12,993 bases of DNA, taken from NCBI GenBank assembly GCA_964514665.1, contig CAZESH010000099.1:1-12993 (forward strand), given 5' to 3'. Below are positions 1-6,495 of the stretch, piece after piece. The stretch is from CAZESH01 sp964514665 (lineage in GTDB: Bacteria; Bacillota; Bacilli; Paenibacillales; KCTC-25726). Position numbers and translations under genes: made by a program. The notes beneath the pieces were generated by a model, which was given only the letters and a program-made list of their open reading frames with translations, was not told where the DNA came from and did no database searches. Every line of letters starts with the position of its first letter. Position 1 is the first letter of the stretch.

Positions 1-31
1 CCCCAGAAGTGCGAAATAATAGGCGTGATTG

Positions 32-77
32 GGCAAAAACAAAACCTCCAAACCACTGTAATTATGGTTTGGAGGTT
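32..77 (-). terminator. Rho-independent terminator after the marR-family gene
   Basis: A perfect 13-bp inverted repeat (43-55 AACCTCCAAACCA pairs with 65-77) encloses a 9-base loop. Read on the minus strand the stem is followed by a T-rich stretch (TTTTGTTTTTG, 42-32), the classic terminator layout for the gene whose stop lies at 110. On the plus strand the stem is followed by TTAATTTTA, so it may also stop transcription arriving from the left. Confidence 0.85.
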
Positions 78-109
78 AATTTTAGCGATATATTTCGGCT
101 TGGCGTCGA

Positions 110-568
110 TTATCCCAAACTCTGTTCGGCGGCCATACCGAGCTTTTTCAGCAACTGAACCGCCTGCTCCTTCTCGCTGTTGTCCAATCCGGACAACGCC
201 CTTTCAATGGCCTCTATATGCATCGGAAAAATTTGATCGAGCAGCCGCCGGCCGCTTTCCGTGATATGCGCGTAAGTGACCCTGCGGTCTTGCTCGCAGG
301 GCTTACGGGCAAGATATCCCTTTTCCTGCAATTTGTCGATCACGTAAGTGATGCTGCCGCTTGTCAGCAATATTTTTCCGCCGATTTGCTGAAGAGGTCG
401 TGGACCTTTATGGTACAAAAGCTCCAGCACGGCAAATTCCGTCAGATTCAATTGATGCCGCTGAATGTCCCGCTGAGCGTGCTCGACAATGGAGCGATGC
501 GCCCGGGAAAGCACGACAAAAAGCTGAAGGGAAAGCTCGCCGCTGCGAGAGTCGCGATCCGTTGGCAT
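110..568 (-). CDS. MarR-family transcriptional regulator, MhqR-like
   Basis: This is a 152-residue winged-helix regulator of usual MarR length. It acts in the cytoplasm as a dimeric DNA-binding repressor. The start chosen is the ATG at 568 (MPTDRDS): AAGGAGGT lies 7-8 bases upstream, whereas the longer frame from 601 starts inside leader sequence with no ribosome site. Residues about 15-50 form the N-terminal dimerisation helices and about 57-100 the winged helix, with the recognition stretch SGSITYVIDKL (70-80) and the DRR wing (94-96). The phrases TEFAVLELLYHKG and QQIGGKILL strongly recall Bacillus MhqR (YkvE), which represses quinone-detoxifying dioxygenases and azoreductases; this relationship is from memory, not a search. 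The only cysteine is C91, just before the wing. No obvious target operon is adjacent, so it may control distant genes as well as itself. Family is sure; MhqR orthology is tentative. Confidence 0.9.
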   Translation of the reverse strand: MPTDRDSRSGELSLQLFVVLSRAHRSIVEHAQRDIQRHQLNLTEFAVLELLYHKGPRPLQQIGGKILLTSGSITYVIDKLQEKGYLARKPCEQDRRVTYAHITESGRRLLDQIFPMHIEAIERALSGLDNSEKEQAVQLLKKLGMAAEQSLG

Positions 569-606
569 CGATTGAACCTCCTTGAAATATCCTTTTCGCA
601 TATAGC

Positions 607-650
607 TTTTAGATTAAAATTATTCTATCGGTTCAATCCTGCAGTGTCAA
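607..650 (-). promoter_or_regulatory. SigA-type promoter of the marR-family gene, with a possible operator
   Basis: On the minus strand TTGACA (650-645) is separated by exactly 17 bases from TAGAAT (627-622). That is a perfect -35 and a 5/6 match -10, ending about 54 bases before the start codon at 568. Immediately downstream of the -10, at 607-619, lies a short inverted repeat TTTTA-GAT-TAAAA covering the expected transcription start. A repressor bound there would block initiation, so it is a plausible autoregulatory operator; that part is inference. Confidence 0.75.
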
Positions 651-682
651 GTCATTCGAGCATTGGCAAAGCCGCCTGTCCC

Positions 683-705
683 GCTGCTTCCCGCAGAGGG
701 GCAGC
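683..705 (-). terminator. Weak hairpin after the M23 peptidase gene
   Basis: GCTGC (683-687) pairs with GCAGC (701-705), and CCC (690-692) with GGG (698-700), with two unpaired bases on one side. It lies 14 bases past the stop of the peptidase gene on the minus strand, where a terminator is expected, but no T-tract follows. It could be a poor terminator or an RNA-stabilising hairpin; transcription may read on into the marR promoter region. Confidence 0.3.
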
Positions 706-718
706 CCAAACCCGAAGC

Positions 719-1549
719 CTATTGGCTTAACTCCCACCATTTCAAATATACGAAAGGGTCGATCGCATGCCACGGATTGACCTTATAAATTCCGAAATGC
801 AGATGCGGCAAAAACTTTCCTTCGGTACCGACCGGTCCATAACCCGTATTGCCGACATAGCCGATCAGCTGCCCCTTCTTGACTTGCCCGCCTTCACTGA
901 TGCCGTCCGCATATTTTGATAGATGCGCGTAATAGAACTCTGTATCTTGATCTGCTGTTACCGTCAGCCGCCAGCCGCCGTATTCATTCCAGCCTTTCCT
1001 GACGATTGTCCCGTCCATCGCGCTGTAGACAGGCGTTCCCTTATCCGCAAACACATCCACGCCCTCATGGCTGCGCTGTGCAGGGGCACTCGCAGACCAA
1101 GCTCTGGCTTCCTCGTAATTGTCGGTTAAGGGCGAGTAGGCTGCTTTTTTCAGGGGGAAAACACCGTCCGCAAAAGCCGGAGGCTTTTCAGGTATGACGA
1201 GTTTAAGACCCGGCCAAATATTATTCGGATTGGTCAGCTGGGGATTGGCAGCGATCAGCTTGTCCATTCCTATACCGAATTTCGCGGCGATTTTCCACAG
1301 CACATCCCCATACTGCACGGTATAACGATCCTTTAAATCGGGAACCTGCAGCACCTGTCCGGGATATAAGTCGTAAGAGGCCAAATGATTGTCATTCATC
1401 AACTGCTCAACCGTGGTTTCATTGGCAACGGCGATTTTCCACAAATAATCCCCCGGCTGCACAGTATAAGATGCGGCTTGCGCTTGTGCGACGCCGAGTG
1501 TGAGCCCGATTGCGGCTCCGCTTAATAAAACGGCTAATTTCTTCTTCAT
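719..1549 (-). CDS. Secreted LysM-LysM-M23 peptidoglycan endopeptidase
   Basis: This 276-residue exported cell-wall hydrolase has an N-terminal signal peptide (KKK, hydrophobic core 5-20, likely cleavage after AQAQA near 25). Two LysM peptidoglycan-binding domains follow at about 28-71 (YTVQPGDYLWKIA...) and 75-119 (YTVQYGDVLWKIA...). A C-terminal M23 (lysostaphin/LytM-type) metallopeptidase domain spans about 135-270. The zinc and catalytic residues of the M23 family are all present: H161 and D165 in HEGVD, H209 in YYAHL, and H249/H251 in HLHFG, so the enzyme should be active. M23 enzymes cleave peptide cross-links or stem peptides in peptidoglycan; the exact bond cannot be told. The start is supported by AAGGAG 8 bases upstream of ATG 1549. 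It appears monocistronic: the neighbours have their own signals and unrelated functions. I could not pick a convincing promoter in 1550-1660. Confidence 0.93.
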   Translation of the reverse strand: MKKKLAVLLSGAAIGLTLGVAQAQAASYTVQPGDYLWKIAVANETTVEQLMNDNHLASYDLYPGQVLQVPDLKDRYTVQYGDVLWKIAAKFGIGMDKLIAANPQLTNPNNIWPGLKLVIPEKPPAFADGVFPLKKAAYSPLTDNYEEARAWSASAPAQRSHEGVDVFADKGTPVYSAMDGTIVRKGWNEYGGWRLTVTADQDTEFYYAHLSKYADGISEGGQVKKGQLIGYVGNTGYGPVGTEGKFLPHLHFGIYKVNPWHAIDPFVYLKWWELSQ

Positions 1550-1667
1550 GGTTACAGCTCCTTATGTATGCCTATTGGGAGAATACGTAACCAAATTTTA
1601 TCGCAGAAAGCGTTTTATTTTTAGTGTTAATTTATGGTAAGCGAAAGCATGCGGGGCATTCTCCCGC

Positions 1668-2024
1668 TCAAATGGGCTTGTTGTGATAACCATAAAGCAC
1701 AATGTCCTTGCGGAATACATGCTCTGCCAGATTCAACGCTTCTTTATCATAGAAGCTTGCATACGTCGGCAATGAATCCGTTATAGTGGAAAAAACGATT
1801 CCGGAAGCATTTCCGCTACGAGTCATGGCTGCGGAATTATGATGCACGGATTCGCTGATGAGCTTCAAGGGAGAGTGGGTGAGGCCGTAATCTTGTTCAA
1901 TTTTGGCTAGTGAGGTGCATCCGCCTTTTTGACTCCAGAAAAACATCAGCGGAAAGTTTTTATGATAATGGGGCAAGCGCTGATTCAGGATTTCATTTAC
2001 TGCTTGATCGCTCCATTGAGCCAT
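1668..2024 (-). pseudogene. Internally deleted sulfotransferase-family remnant
   Basis: A 118-residue frame. Residues 24-39 (FPLMFFWSQKGGCTSL) look like the N-terminal strand and 5'-phosphosulfate-binding loop of PAPS-dependent sulfotransferases, and 89-114 (ending DIVLYGYH) look like the C-terminal end of the same family (pattern FYD-x-E...D-x-x-LYGY). Such enzymes normally exceed 200 residues. Here the two ends meet near residue 41 (about base 1900), and the 3'-phosphate-binding RDP-type motif and the catalytic middle are absent. The reading frame stays open across the junction, consistent with an in-frame internal deletion. The ribosome site is poor (AAGGG only a few bases from ATG 2024, or GAGAGG about 11 bases away). 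A GCGGG/CCCGC hairpin without a T-tract follows the stop (1651-1667). The alternative is a real small protein of unknown role. Family assignment is from motif recognition only. Confidence 0.55.
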
Positions 2025-2160
2025 TTCCCTTCACGCCTCTCGTTGAATATCCTGTCCACTATCAATATATGATCTTGAGTGAAAGGGTGCTAGAGCAACG
2101 GCCCTAAAATAAAACATGTAAGTAGAATGACCTTTTAATAGAGTAAAATGAACCCTGAAA

Positions 2161-2186
2161 GTACATCCAAGCTTCGCTCGGCGTAC
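2161..2186. repeat. Imperfect inverted repeat beside a terminator
   Basis: GTAC (2161-2164) pairs with GTAC (2183-2186), CC (2167-2168) with GG (2180-2181), and AGC (2170-2172) with GCT (2176-2178), around a TTC loop. There are mismatches and one bulge. It sits directly downstream of the sugar-isomerase terminator. The form resembles short dispersed intergenic hairpins of bacterial genomes, but only one copy is present here. Confidence 0.3.
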
Positions 2187-2189
2187 CAC

Positions 2190-2223
2190 AAAAAAACCGG
2201 CCGCCATTTACGGCAACCGGTTT
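2190..2223 (-). terminator. Rho-independent terminator of the sugar-isomerase/oxidoreductase operon
   Basis: On the minus strand a 12-bp stem (2223-2212 with 2205-2194, including two G-U pairs) closes a 6-base loop and is followed by a run of T (2196-2190). It lies 20 bases beyond the stop codon at 2243-2245. It marks the end of the leftward operon. Confidence 0.9.
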
Positions 2224-2242
2224 GGTAAACAAAGGAAAATGA

Positions 2243-3211
2243 CTAAACCCACCACATCTCGCCAAGCGGTTCACGGATCAGCACCTGCTGCAGATTTTCC
2301 ACCGCTTTGGTGAAGCCCTCGTCGATCCACATCATGCCGTCCTCGTGCTCGATGCTGACGACATAATCGTAGCCGACCAGACGCAGCGCGCTCATCATGT
2401 CGGCCCAATCCTTCAAACCGTGGCCGTATCCGACGGAGCGGAATTGCCATGCACGATCGAGCATGTTCGTATAAGACTGCATGTCGGTCACACCGAACTT
2501 GTTGACATTGTTCTGATCGATCGCGGTGTCCTTCGCATGGAAATGATGAATGGCGCCCGCACGCCCCAAAATCTGGATCGCCTGCACGGGATCAATGCCC
2601 TGCCACCACATATGGCTCGGATCGAGGTTTGCCCCGATCGCTTCTCCCGCCGCTTCGCGAAGCTTCAGCAGCGTGCCGGGGGTATGTACGGAGAATCCTC
2701 CGTGAAGCTCCAGCCCGACCTTCACATTGCGATCCGCTGCATATTTCCCCATTTCCGTCCAGTAGGGGATGACCTTTTGCTCCCACTGCCATTTCAAAAT
2801 TTCTTGGTAATCGTTCGGCCACGGTGCGACCGGCCAGTTCGGGTACTTGGCGTCCTCATGGTCGCCCGGACATCCGGAAAACGTATTGACAACGGAAACT
2901 TCCAACCGCTCTGCCAGCTCGACGCTTTGCACGAAAGCCTCGTGAAATTCCTTGGCCGCATCCTTTTGCGGATGAAGCGGATTGCCGTGGCAGCTGAGCG
3001 CGCTGATCATCAGTCCACGAGATTCGATCGCCTGCTTGAAAGCCTTCAATTTGCCCGCATCGTTCAGCAGCTCTTGCGGATTGCAATGGGCGTTTCCGGG
3101 ATACCCGCCGGTTCCCAGCTCAACGGCATGCAAGCCTTTGGATGCCACATAATCCAGCATTTCTTCAAAAGACTTCTGGCCGAACAATACGGTAAACACA
3201 CCCAGTTTCAT
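2243..3211 (-). CDS. Sugar phosphate isomerase/epimerase family TIM-barrel protein (first copy)
   Basis: A 322-residue AP-endonuclease-2-like TIM barrel (xylose isomerase-like superfamily, COG1082 type). The start is ATG 3211 (MKLGVFTV), with AAGGAGG 7 bases upstream; a frame extending to 3271 has no ribosome site. Expected metal and substrate residues are visible: E31 in HAVELG, E168 and H170 in GLELHG, D197 and H200 in LDPSH, H223/H225 in HHFHAKD, and E288 in SIEHED. So a divalent-metal isomerase, epimerase or lyase active site is intact. Members include IolE/IolI, hydroxypyruvate isomerase, tagatose-3-epimerase-like enzymes and keto-glycoside lyases; the sequence alone does not choose. It lies 146 bases after the Gfo/Idh gene on the same strand and ends at a strong terminator, so it is the last gene of that module. 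It is clearly different from the second, shorter isomerase at 4474-5226. Confidence 0.88.
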   Translation of the reverse strand: MKLGVFTVLFGQKSFEEMLDYVASKGLHAVELGTGGYPGNAHCNPQELLNDAGKLKAFKQAIESRGLMISALSCHGNPLHPQKDAAKEFHEAFVQSVELAERLEVSVVNTFSGCPGDHEDAKYPNWPVAPWPNDYQEILKWQWEQKVIPYWTEMGKYAADRNVKVGLELHGGFSVHTPGTLLKLREAAGEAIGANLDPSHMWWQGIDPVQAIQILGRAGAIHHFHAKDTAIDQNNVNKFGVTDMQSYTNMLDRAWQFRSVGYGHGLKDWADMMSALRLVGYDYVVSIEHEDGMMWIDEGFTKAVENLQQVLIREPLGEMWWV

Positions 3212-3246
3212 CGTTTTTCCTCCTTCATTTCCAAAAAAATTATGAG

Positions 3247-3264
3247 AAAAACTCCTATCGGAGT
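3247..3264 (-). terminator. Short hairpin with T-run inside the operon leader of the first isomerase
   Basis: ACTCC (3251-3255) pairs perfectly with GGAGT (3260-3264) around a 4-base loop, and on the minus strand TTTT (3250-3247) follows. It lies about 40-50 bases upstream of the start at 3211, between the Gfo/Idh gene and this isomerase. A 5-bp stem is weak; it may act as a partial terminator or attenuator that lowers expression of the distal gene. Confidence 0.35.
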
Positions 3265-3329
3265 ACTTCAAGGATGAGCGACCGCGTTTAATCGGTAGTT
3301 TTTATCGCCAATCAGAAAGTTTATTATGC

Positions 3330-3351
3330 GCTTTATCGCTTTATCGCTTTA
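3330..3351. repeat. Short tandem repeat, 8-base unit, nearly three copies
   Basis: The unit GCTTTATC is repeated 2.75 times without interruption, ending 6 bases from the stop codon of the Gfo/Idh gene. On the minus strand it reads as AAAGCGAT repeats. It could be simple slippage, or repeated half-sites for a regulator of the next gene. Confidence 0.6.
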
Positions 3352-3357
3352 ATGGAG

Positions 3358-4458
3358 TTAAACTGTCTGATGTGGTGAGAAGTACACGGTTTTGCCGGTT
3401 CTGGCGCTTTCGTAAATCGCTTCAAGAATTTCCGTAACGACAAGCGCCTGCTCCGGTTTAACGACCGGATCCGTATCATTCACGACGCTTTCGATCCACA
3501 GTCTCGCTTCGAGGTCGGCATCGCTTTCCTTTTTGCCGGAATAAAAAGCCACCCCCCCGGCCTGAAGATCGATTTTGTTCTCATATAGACGGCTGAAATG
3601 CTCCCCATTGACGGTCAGTCCGTTTTGCATATCGGCGCCGCCCTCGGTTCCGCACAAAATGGTCTTGGCCTCCCCGATCTGCAGGCTGTTCAGCGCCCAG
3701 CTGGATTCCAGCACAATCGTCGCCCCGTCTTCCATGGTGATGAATCCGAAAGCGGAATCCTCCACGGTAAATTTCTGCGGATCCCAGGGGCCCCAAGCGT
3801 TGGCCGCATTTTCCTTGCTGCCGAGCTTGTGGAATACGGAGCCGGTTACCCGCTTCGGCTTGTAGTTGTTCATCATCCACAGCGTCAAATCCAAGGCGTG
3901 CGTACCGATATCGATCAACGGACCTCCGCCCTGCTTCTCCTCATCCAAAAACACGCCCCAGGTAGGAACGGCTCTGCGGCGGATGGCCAGCGCTTTGGCG
4001 TAATAAATGTCGCCCAATTCGCCTTTTTCGCAAATCTGCTTCAAATATTGGCTGTCCGCTCTGAAGCGGTTTTGATAACCGATCGTCAATTTTTTTCCGG
4101 TTCTTTTCGCTGCATCCAGCATGCTGCGGGCCTGCTCCGCCGTTTTGGCCATCGGCTTTTCACACATCACATGCTTGCCGGCTTCCAAAGAAGCGACGGT
4201 AATCTCCGCGTGCGAATCATTCGGCGTGCAGACGTGAATGACATCGATGCTGCTATCCTCGAGCAGCTGCCGATAAGAGGCATACACCTTCGCATCGGCC
4301 GTTCCGTATTGCTTGGCCGCTTCTGCCGCGCGCTCCTCTACGATATCGCAAAATGCCACCATTTCCGCCTGTTCCACCTTTGCCAGACTCGGCATGTGCT
4401 TTCCGTTGGCAATTCCGCCGCAGCCTATAATGCCGATTCTCACTTTTTCTTTAGACAT
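3358..4458 (-). CDS. Gfo/Idh/MocA-family NAD(P)-dependent sugar oxidoreductase
   Basis: A 366-residue protein of the usual family length. The N-terminal Rossmann domain (about 6-125) has the dinucleotide motif GCGGIA (12-17) and the signature EKPMA (100-104), whose K101 is the conserved catalytic/cofactor lysine. The C-terminal alpha/beta domain (about 130-350) carries GGGPLIDIGTHALDL (177-191), with D183 and H187 the usual substrate and proton-relay residues. The family oxidises or reduces a sugar or inositol hydroxyl with NAD(P); the substrate is not readable here. The start ATG 4458 has AAGGAGG 10 bases upstream. Its gene begins 15 bases after the stop of the second isomerase, so the two are translated from one message. 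Pairing of such a dehydrogenase with TIM-barrel isomerases is known from inositol catabolism and from keto-glycoside pathways (YcjS/YcjR-type and C-glycoside-cleaving systems). Confidence 0.92.
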   Translation of the reverse strand: MSKEKVRIGIIGCGGIANGKHMPSLAKVEQAEMVAFCDIVEERAAEAAKQYGTADAKVYASYRQLLEDSSIDVIHVCTPNDSHAEITVASLEAGKHVMCEKPMAKTAEQARSMLDAAKRTGKKLTIGYQNRFRADSQYLKQICEKGELGDIYYAKALAIRRRAVPTWGVFLDEEKQGGGPLIDIGTHALDLTLWMMNNYKPKRVTGSVFHKLGSKENAANAWGPWDPQKFTVEDSAFGFITMEDGATIVLESSWALNSLQIGEAKTILCGTEGGADMQNGLTVNGEHFSRLYENKIDLQAGGVAFYSGKKESDADLEARLWIESVVNDTDPVVKPEQALVVTEILEAIYESARTGKTVYFSPHQTV

Positions 4459-4473
4459 GATTCCATATCCTCC

Positions 4474-5226
4474 TTATAGATGTTTCTTTATCCAATTAAA
4501 GCTTGTAGTTACACTCTCGATTGAAGGGTTCTGACAATAATCCTGTTCGACAATCATCCATTCAACTCCTGCTTGTTTGGCGGCATTGGCGATATCCATC
4601 AGCTTCACTTCGCCTTCGCCGAGCTCAACCGTCAATGCCTTTCCGTCTTCCAAGGTGCGCATATCCTTCATATGCAAGAGCGGCAGCCGATTTGCGTATT
4701 TTTCGATATAAGCAACCGGGTCATAACCTCCGTAATAAGCCCAACAAGCATCCAGCTCGACCTTCAGCAACGAATCGGAAACGCTTTCGAAGATCGCGTC
4801 GAATACGGTTTTTCCGGCGATTTGTTGGCGGAATTCAAAATCATGATTGTGATAAAACAGTTGAACGCCCCTTGCCGCGCACTTTTCTCCGATTTTTTGC
4901 AGATCGGCAATCACGCGCCGCCACGAATCCTCGTCTTTGCGATGCTCCTCGCCCAAGAACGGAATCGTCAAATAGCGGCAATCAAGCTCGAGGATATAAT
5001 CGATTTCCTTGTCCGCATCGGCCATCATCCGGTCATAGGAAACGTGCGTGCTCGCCGTCTGCAGCTGCAATTCATCCATCAATCGTTTAAGCTCGGACGC
5101 CGTCAATCCGCCGTAGCCGGCAAATTCCACACCGTCATAGCCGATTTCGGCCACTTTTCTTAACGTGCCGGTAAAATCCTTTGCGGATTCATCCCGGACC
5201 GAATACATTTGCAATCCGTATTTCAT
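4474..5226 (-). CDS. Sugar phosphate isomerase/epimerase family TIM-barrel protein (second copy)
   Basis: A 250-residue TIM barrel of the xylose isomerase-like superfamily, at the short end of the family's range. Conserved positions seen: E34 in VEFAG, H126/H128 and E131 in FYHNHDFEF, D159 in VELDACW, H185 in LLHMKD, and E227 in MIVEQD. These fit the Glu-Asp-His-Glu metal site of the family. The start ATG 5226 is preceded by GAGGTG 8 bases away. It is the first gene of the leftward module and lies 15 bases from the Gfo/Idh gene. The pattern YHNHDFEF with WAYYGGYDP is typical of members found beside Gfo/Idh oxidoreductases, often annotated IolI-like or YcjR-like; YcjR-type enzymes act on 3-keto sugars. 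Function as epimerase or lyase on a keto-sugar is an inference from context. Confidence 0.9.
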   Translation of the reverse strand: MKYGLQMYSVRDESAKDFTGTLRKVAEIGYDGVEFAGYGGLTASELKRLMDELQLQTASTHVSYDRMMADADKEIDYILELDCRYLTIPFLGEEHRKDEDSWRRVIADLQKIGEKCAARGVQLFYHNHDFEFRQQIAGKTVFDAIFESVSDSLLKVELDACWAYYGGYDPVAYIEKYANRLPLLHMKDMRTLEDGKALTVELGEGEVKLMDIANAAKQAGVEWMIVEQDYCQNPSIESVTTSFNWIKKHL

Positions 5227-5297
5227 TTCAGCTTCACCTCGTTAAAGAGTTTTGTTCACTTCCCCATTTAATCACATCTTATTCAAGGCAAACATGA

Positions 5298-5326
5298 ATT
5301 ATATTACATGGACATGAATAATCTGG
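5298..5326 (-). promoter_or_regulatory. Probable activator-dependent promoter of the isomerase/oxidoreductase operon
   Basis: On the minus strand a perfect TATAAT (5303-5298) lies about 72 bases before the start codon at 5226. At the 17-base spacing the -35 hexamer is CCAGAT (5326-5321), unlike TTGACA. A good -10 with no -35 suggests that a bound activator recruits polymerase. The sequence around -35 is one of the repeated 15-base boxes described separately. Confidence 0.5.
5312..5326 (+). promoter_or_regulatory. Candidate AraC-family operator box 1
   Basis: ACATGAATAATCTGG matches 13 of 15 bases with the second box at 5462-5476 in the same orientation. An additional copy of its left half, ACATGAAT, lies exactly 20 bases away at 5292-5299. 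Two direct half-sites about two helical turns apart is the usual binding layout of AraC-type regulators, which carry two helix-turn-helix motifs. The box covers the -35 of the leftward promoter, the position for an activator touching polymerase. Confidence 0.5.
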
Positions 5327-5451
5327 CTGTTATTTATATCCATTCCCGAACGCTTCCGACTGCGTTTGCGCTCTTTTTCGGACAGTTAAGGAATGTACGT
5401 TCATTTGCCGTTGAATGAAGAATTCATATGTTCAAACGACGATTGCTTTAC

Positions 5452-5457
5452 TATAAT
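5452..5457 (+). promoter_or_regulatory. -10 element of the AraC-family regulator gene
   Basis: A perfect TATAAT lies 43 bases before the start codon at 5501. No convincing -35 stands at 16-18 bases upstream (TGTTCA at 17 bases matches only 3 of 6), so the promoter is probably weak. The next feature downstream is operator box 2. Confidence 0.4.
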
Positions 5458-5461
5458 AAGA

Positions 5462-5476
5462 ACATGAACGATCTGG
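5462..5476 (+). promoter_or_regulatory. Candidate AraC-family operator box 2
   Basis: ACATGAACGATCTGG is a 13/15 match to box 1 at 5312-5326. It begins 5 bases after the regulator's own -10, so it overlaps the expected transcription start. A protein bound here would block its own promoter, suggesting autorepression. Inference from position only. Confidence 0.5.
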
Positions 5477-5500
5477 TTTCAAACAGAGGAGGAAAACAGC

Positions 5501-6337
5501 ATGCCGATGCCGATTCAGGGGAATATTGAAGTGCGTTCCTCGGGCTACGCCTTTCACACGAAGCCTTTTACAGTCCCGTACATCGAACACATGAAGAACT
5601 TTTTATTCCGTATCCAAACCGAGGGCTACAGCCGTGCGTTGGTAGATGGCAAACTGGAGCTCATCGGACCGGGAGATTTGCTGATTTACGGCCCGAATGA
5701 GGCCTACGAACTGGTGATTGACGCCTCTTCCAATCCTCACGGCGAACAGGAGGTGTTAAGCGGAGACTATTATATCTTTATCCGGGGAAGCTGGACGGAG
5801 GCTTGGTGGAAGCAAAAAAAACGGCCGCAAAAAATCAGGACTTCGATCCATGACGGTATCGTCACCTTGTTCCGGCAAATCGTCGCGGAGCAGCGCAAAA
5901 CGTCACAGTATTCAGAAGCCATTCTGGAGCATTACATGAAGATCCTCTGTCTTTCGATTAACCGTGCTGCTTCCGTCAATCCCGGCCAAGGCCACGCTTT
6001 CATCGCATACGGCATGAAAAATTTTATCGAGGAAGCCGCTACTAGGCCCTTCAAGCTGGAGGAGGTTGCAGAGCACGCCGGCGTCAGCGTCTCGCGCGCC
6101 GTGCACTTGTTCAAGCAGGTATTCAATCAAAGCATCATGCAGTACGCCATGGAGGTACGTCTCAATATGGCGCGGGAGCGTGTGCTGTTCAGTCCGCTGC
6201 CGCTGCATTATGTGGCGGAAACATCCGGCTTTGCCAATTATACGTATTTTTTCAGGGTGTTCCGCAAGCGTTTCGGTCTTTCGCCAAGCGAATTCCGCCA
6301 GGCATACAGCGATTTCCGCCAGCCCACGGAGGCATAA
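5501..6337 (+). CDS. AraC-family transcriptional regulator
   Basis: A 278-residue regulator with an N-terminal cupin-like sensing domain (about 10-100, including the PGDLLIYGPNEAYEL stretch) and a C-terminal AraC/XylS DNA-binding domain (about 170-270). The two helix-turn-helix segments are near 185-206 (KLEEVAEHAGVSVSRAVHLF) and 234-255 (PLHYVAETSGFANYTYFFRVF). The family signature FRKRFGLSPSEFRQ follows at 253-266. Start ATG 5501 has GAGGAGG 8 bases upstream. It is the only plus-strand gene and is divergent from the isomerase/oxidoreductase operon, so it is very probably the regulator of that operon, binding the sugar ligand in the cupin domain. The 15-base boxes between the genes are its likely operators. 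Confidence 0.93.
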   Translation: MPMPIQGNIEVRSSGYAFHTKPFTVPYIEHMKNFLFRIQTEGYSRALVDGKLELIGPGDLLIYGPNEAYELVIDASSNPHGEQEVLSGDYYIFIRGSWTEAWWKQKKRPQKIRTSIHDGIVTLFRQIVAEQRKTSQYSEAILEHYMKILCLSINRAASVNPGQGHAFIAYGMKNFIEEAATRPFKLEEVAEHAGVSVSRAVHLFKQVFNQSIMQYAMEVRLNMARERVLFSPLPLHYVAETSGFANYTYFFRVFRKRFGLSPSEFRQAYSDFRQPTEA

Positions 6338-6495
6338 AAAAGTCCGCAAAAAAAAACGGTCCGATTTGCATAAACGGGAATGGCAGCTCTCCTTTGTCTG
6401 GGACATTCGCCTCACCTCACAGTTGATTTATGTCCATTTAAAACGAAAGCATGGATTCGCAAAAATGAAAATTTTTCGTTTCCTATCAATGAAAA

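Noticed and set aside
1601..1645. cre-like catabolite-repression sites (AGAAAGCGTTTTAT near 1605, GGTAAGCGAAAGCA near 1635)
   Set aside because: Each misses conserved end positions of the cre consensus, and neither is at a sugar gene; the genes nearby are a cell-wall enzyme and a gene remnant.
2345..3277. Long plus-strand open frame (310 codons) opposite the first isomerase
   Set aside because: It is the antisense shadow of a well-supported gene, has no ribosome site and no recognisable domains.
3330..3351. CRISPR-like or satellite repeat
   Set aside because: The unit is only 8 bases, under three copies, and there are no spacers.
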